Part shown: in pieces, positions 59,822 through 64,000 of the stretch
How the letters are laid out: each line of letters opens with the position of its first letter
Numbering within the stretch: position 1 is the first letter of the stretch
Assembly: GCA_029891345.1 (NCBI GenBank)
Contig: CM057000.1
Span: 128,315,338-128,379,337 of the forward strand
Length of the DNA stretch: 64,000 nucleotides
Origin: Dryococelus australis
Taxonomy: Eukaryota > Arthropoda > Insecta > Phasmatodea > Phasmatidae
Direction: 5' to 3'
Notes under the pieces: generated by a model
What the model was told of the DNA's origin: nothing
What the model saw: only the letters and a program-made list of their open reading frames with translations
The model's database searches: none
Position numbers and translations under genes: made by a program

Positions 59822-60599
59822 TTTTATGTTGAACTATCGTTGTGCGACCAAAATTTTATGTCAAATTTTGGAACATACTTTTTGTATAGAAATATTTTCC
59901 TTTCTTGAATTTTATAAAATATGAAAATTTTCAAAACCTGAAACAACTTTTTGTTGAAATTTTTAATTTAATTATACATTGCAGCAGTGTTGGGCATACA
60001 GCGGTTTGTAAATGGTGCTTATTGCTAAGTAGGGCCAACATTGTGGAATCAACACTATGCCAACAAAGTAAATTACCGTATATCTGATCAAATAAAACAG
60101 TAAATATTCCGTTGTTTTCTTAAAAGTTATGATTTTTTTTTTAGCACACAGGTCATGTAATTTTTAAAATTTTCTTTGGCCAACAATGTACTACCAAATA
60201 ATGTCACCATTAAATTTTTTCTTATCTTTAATGGAGGAAATATTAGTTATTACAGTATATGAAGACTTTCAAGATATACATGTTCTACAAACCGTTTTGT
60301 TACTTATTTGCTGACACAAAGTTGTGAACAGAACAATTGGTAATGAGTACTTACTCTTATGTTGGGTCAACAATGCGTGACAAACTTTTGCCATCGCAGA
60401 TATTGTTAGTACCTTGTAAATAAACAATTAGTTACTGATATAACTAGTGAGCCTACTTTTTCTCAACATGGGTGCAATTAATTTTTCAATAATTTCTTAA
60501 AAGCTGAGTTGGCAGGTAGGACTAGTCGTCTCTTTGAAAGCAATATCAATATAAATGAAATCAGAATCATATACAACAATAGCGACAATTTCAAATACA
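59822..60599. other. Unassigned AT-rich DNA
   Basis: No feature recognised. Confidence 0.4.
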
Positions 60600-60695
60600 C
60601 ACGTGCCTTACCCGGGACTCGAACCCAGAAAACCTCTTACCATAAACTAGTGTGCAATCAGCTGAATTACGGAAGTCAGATTTGTTCAATCTAGC
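60600..60695 (-). repeat. tRNA-derived SINE, family 2 (copy 2)
   Basis: On the minus strand a decayed A-box side (GTAATTCAGCTGATTGCACA) is followed by GGGTTCGAGTCCCGGGTAAG and GCACGTGTGTATTTG. It shares B box and downstream sequence with 6110-6245. Confidence 0.7.
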
Positions 60696-60999
60696 GTTTT
60701 GAATGATAGGATTTATTAACCTGGAATATTAATATGGTCGTCATTTTGCGGATAAGTGATTGAGCCACTTAAAACAGGTAAGTTTAAATGGACTTCCACA
60801 GTCGTATTTGTGAGAAGTATTTGATTAAAATCGGTCGATTGTTCCCTGATATATGGCATAAAACATTAATATTTGTCATTTGACGATCTTCGCAAATGGA
60901 AGGAAAAAATTTATGTATTAGCACATTCGAAGATTTTATATTGTCAGTATACAAAATTAGCTAAAATAGACTAACTATTTTCTTATATATATGTATTGG

Positions 61000-61007
61000 G
61001 TTGTATT

Positions 61008-61101
<94 letters not shown>

Positions 61102-61109
61102 AATACAAC
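61000..61109. repeat. Perfect AT-rich hairpin
   Basis: GTTGTATTGTG, then about 86 bases of pure AT alternation, then CACAATACAAC. The unique sequences beside the AT tract are exact complements, so the whole 110 bp can fold as one palindrome. Confidence 0.95.
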
Positions 61110-62870
61110 TCTTAACACGATATGAAAAGTGAAATAATATTTTAATAATATTTAATATAAGGTACCATTAATTTAAAAATAAGCTTTTATTGTTGTAAAT
61201 ATTAATTATTTTTTCATTCATATTATATAGAGAACTTAAACATTTTTATCTATAAGAAAGAGGAATCGAGACAGATCATTAAAAATGTTCTTATATTTAT
61301 AATTATTTTCAATGCCAACGAAGTCCGAATTTACTGAGAGAGCAGACAAAAACCACCAGACCTCAAAATGACCATGGTAACTTAGTTCGGGCCGAAAAAT
61401 GTGTGGCTCAGAGAGATCTCTATCCAAAAGAGGTGTAATGACTTCCCTTACCACTTCAAGAATGTGTGTTTGCGTTATTTGTTTACTTATCTTAATGTAG
61501 TTAATACGTCGTATGATCTATTTCAGCTGACTGTGAATAGTAAATCGCACATTTAAAAGATCCATGGACCCCAATCGCGCGTACACACACATAAACGCAT
61601 ACATAAACAGTAGAAGAACTAGTGTAATATATTCAGTAGCATCTTCGTGGTTCTTCCTACTACTTTCCAGTAAATTAAGTATTTGGAATTATAATAATCG
61701 TATCATCAGTGTTATTGTTAACCTAGGTGCTGCTTCAGATAATTACGCGATATCTGTGATTATGTACGTCTGAAACTACGCAAGCCTGCTATTATGTGAA
61801 ATATTCAGGTTTAAAAAATATGTATCAATAAACCGAAAACTAATAATTTGTTTTTAAATTAAAATCAATTCCATACCAAGCCGGTTATCATCAAGCATGC
61901 AATCTCGTAATGAGTATTTCATTATGGCTGTTTTCTCCGCTAGCGTATTTTGCATGTGGCAGAAACGTGTAAAGGATTTGACTCAGGTCATTTAATATAA
62001 TTATAATTTCACAAGTTTAAATATATTTATAAAATAGTTTACCTTATTAATAAATAATTAATGTGTTACTACTTTACAAAATGACAGACAAAATAGGCGA
62101 CGAACATGAGAAATTTAAAGATCACATACGTTCTTCCAGTGTAAAAACCTTTGGTTGAAGAAAGTGTTACTGCCTAGTAGATGTTACAAACTGAAGTATA
62201 CTTATTTATAAAGCCACCTTTGAAAATGTATAAATTTATCAAAATAAATATTTTCAGTTATTCTGCAATGGAGCCGCCCAAATCTCTTCTCTCACTTCTA
62301 CAATGGTATTAAATATACAATTAGACTTTACAACATTTTGTTGAGTAATTCCGAATATATGATGTGAAATATTGCCTTATTATGTCATGAGGTGCAACCT
62401 AAAAAAATTGAGGACCAAAAAAGACCACACAATAGATTTTTTAAGGCTTGCGATAGTTTCAGACATCATTCCAATTCGTTAGAAATAAGTCTAGTTCTTC
62501 GGATACACAAGATATAAACCTGACTTTTTTATTAGGCTCTCATGCTGACAAATTTTTTAGCTCCTAAGATTATGAAACTTTCAATGGCTAACTTCACATC
62601 GCTTGTGTGCAAAGGACGTTGGGTACCTGTTGAGCAGACCCAGGTATATAAGGAAAATCCTATATTTACTAAGCGGCGTTATCCAAAAAAACGTACGAGG
62701 AAAATGTGTCTATGAATAAAGGTATTTATTCTCTGTAACAGGTACTTCCCGCATACCAAAAAAGTTAAACTGAAGTTTATTTAGTGTTTTGGTAGATATA
62801 AAGACTTTATACGAAATAATTTTTGCGAATTCCATTTCGAAAAATAATAATAACCGATTTACCATATACA
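61110..62870. other. Unassigned AT-rich DNA
   Basis: No feature recognised. Confidence 0.4.
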
Positions 62871-63245
62871 ATCATATAGATTCAGGGTGGACTGCCACAG
62901 GAATACTTGTTTGATAAATTTGGCACGAATCGGTTTAGTAGCTCCCGATATGTGAGATAAGATATTTATCTGTAGGTGGAACTATATGCCATAATGGAGG
63001 ATTAAGTGTTTTCATTGCGATATTTCGAAGTAGTGAGTTTAGATCAAATCGGTTTGGTAATTATAGAGATATCGAATCGTATTAAAATTTTTTAACTACG
63101 GCCATTTTAAAAATGAGAAAACATTGCACCCGTGTTTGTCGATATTTGATGAAGAGTTTCCAAAGCTTTCAGGGAGCGCAGATGCGTAGACAGATAGACA
63201 GACGTAAATACAATCACAGAGACAAAAATGTTATCCTTCGGGGAA
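62871..63245. repeat. Fragment of the ATATCTCGG-type decayed repeat
   Basis: Phrases AATCGGTTTAGTAGCTCCCG, GATATTTCGAAGTAG, AATCGGTTTGGTAATTATAG and ACGGCCATTTTAAAAATG match the style of the arrays at 4.2 and 16.8 kb. It ends in a GACAGATAGACAGACG run. Confidence 0.5.
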
Positions 63246-63851
63246 ATATTCTTAAAAGCATAATGAGGCTCCTATTTTAAGTTTAAGTTATAAACATGGC
63301 CGACATGCATACATAGACATACACAGTACATCGCAAAATAAAATAGAAATGTTTACAGTTAGTGAAGTACTAGAAAAATAAGACAGAAAAACAAGCCGAA
63401 GGTGGGAGGCTGAATATACAGAGCACAGTATAGATACAGCTTTATCTTGGGCGGTGTGTTGGTAAATGTGCTTGAATGTTTACATTGACAATAGCAGAAC
63501 ACCTTGAAGTGTATCTGCATTTACATTGCGTCCTGTACATTGAAGAGGGCGCGGAAACCTATGCACGGCCCACCTGACAGTTTCATCTTAATACCATCGA
63601 CTTCTGCGCGTAGGGCCACCTCAAAGGGTTACTACCCTACACGTGCACAGACTGTTCACATTAATGGTTACATACTGGTCGATTCATGATTACGTCAATA
63701 TTTTCTGAAGCCCTGATAAGTTCTACTTCCAAGATATTCCTCCGCCTCTTGCAGACAATGCTTAACCAAGTATGGAAAAGCACACCGAAGGGACAACACA
63801 CAGCATTCGTGCGCATTCAATTTAATAATATTTTGCATAAGAACTATTTCT

Positions 63852-63959
63852 TAAAGGCTTTTCACGATTAAATGAGCACTTTTGAAAACAACATACAACA
63901 TTAGAAAAGATCCAATGCTCCTACTTGCATATATTTTAACGGCCGCACTGCGTGGCATG

Positions 63960-63961
<2 letters not shown>
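63852..63961 (+). mobile_element. GGCTGTTC MITE (copy G), truncated
   Basis: Left TAAAGGCTTTTCACGATTAA followed by ATGAGCACTTTTGAAAACAA. The body follows copy B (CTCCTACTTGCATATATTTT, GTGGCATGC) and then breaks off into an (AT)n tract. Confidence 0.75.

Positions 63962-63962
<1 letters not shown>

Positions 63963-64000
<38 letters not shown>
63963..64000. repeat. (AT)n microsatellite at window edge
   Basis: Pure AT alternation to the last base. It continues beyond the window. Confidence 0.95.

Overview
The window looks like intergenic DNA from a repeat-rich eukaryotic genome, most likely an insect or other arthropod. It is AT-rich, with no long uninterrupted coding sequence, no operon-like packing and no rRNA. 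It carries tRNA-derived SINEs, miniature inverted-repeat DNA elements, solo LTRs, non-LTR retrotransposon tails, a Polinton/Maverick remnant and microsatellites. I could not place the species. I found no confident intact host gene. Every protein-coding remnant I recognise is a mobile-element fossil, except one weak possible host exon near 21.5 kb.

Layout. 0-9.2 kb: SINE fragments on both strands, a solo LTR (3.1-3.6 kb), a decayed roughly 150-bp repeat array (4.2-5.1 kb), a CACTG-ended MITE (6.74-7.0 kb), a GGCTGTTC-ended MITE (8.27-8.51 kb) and an exact 84-bp duplication. 9.2-16.7 kb: the most striking structure, a 7.5-kb element with two roughly 2-kb inverted arms around a 3.3-kb core. The core carries the 3' end of a non-LTR retrotransposon, and each arm ends inwardly in a tRNA-Arg-like sequence. 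16.8-24 kb: a second decayed repeat array, more MITEs, a SINE, a small palindrome, and a possible coding remnant followed by UTR-like DNA. 25.4-27.0 kb: a broken Mutator-like transposase with a YqaJ-type nuclease domain. 27.7-28.6 kb: a complete solo LTR with a 4-bp target duplication. 32.5-33.1 and 38.0-38.5 kb: two more copies of the LTR seen at 3.1 kb.

39-45 kb: a hAT-like end, a retrotransposon tail, a Harbinger-like MITE with a TTA target duplication, and a CACTG-ended element split by a younger 1.5-kb DNA element. 48-52 kb: a SINE, then a decayed Polinton/Maverick-like element with a companion ORF and a chromodomain-bearing integrase that has lost its middle. It is flanked by inverted motifs resembling those at the ends of the 7.5-kb element. 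54-64 kb: a 26-bp minisatellite, two MITEs, a second complete CACTG element with an internal tRNA-like box, a 5 x 62-bp tandem array, another SINE, a perfect AT hairpin, and a MITE running into an (AT)n tract at the window edge.

The recognisable parts work as layers of mobile DNA, not as a pathway. The most informative relations are nesting (43-44.6 kb), inverted-arm structure (9-16.7 kb), repeated capture of tRNA-like promoter boxes by elements with DNA-transposon ends, and motifs shared between the 7.5-kb element and the Polinton remnant.
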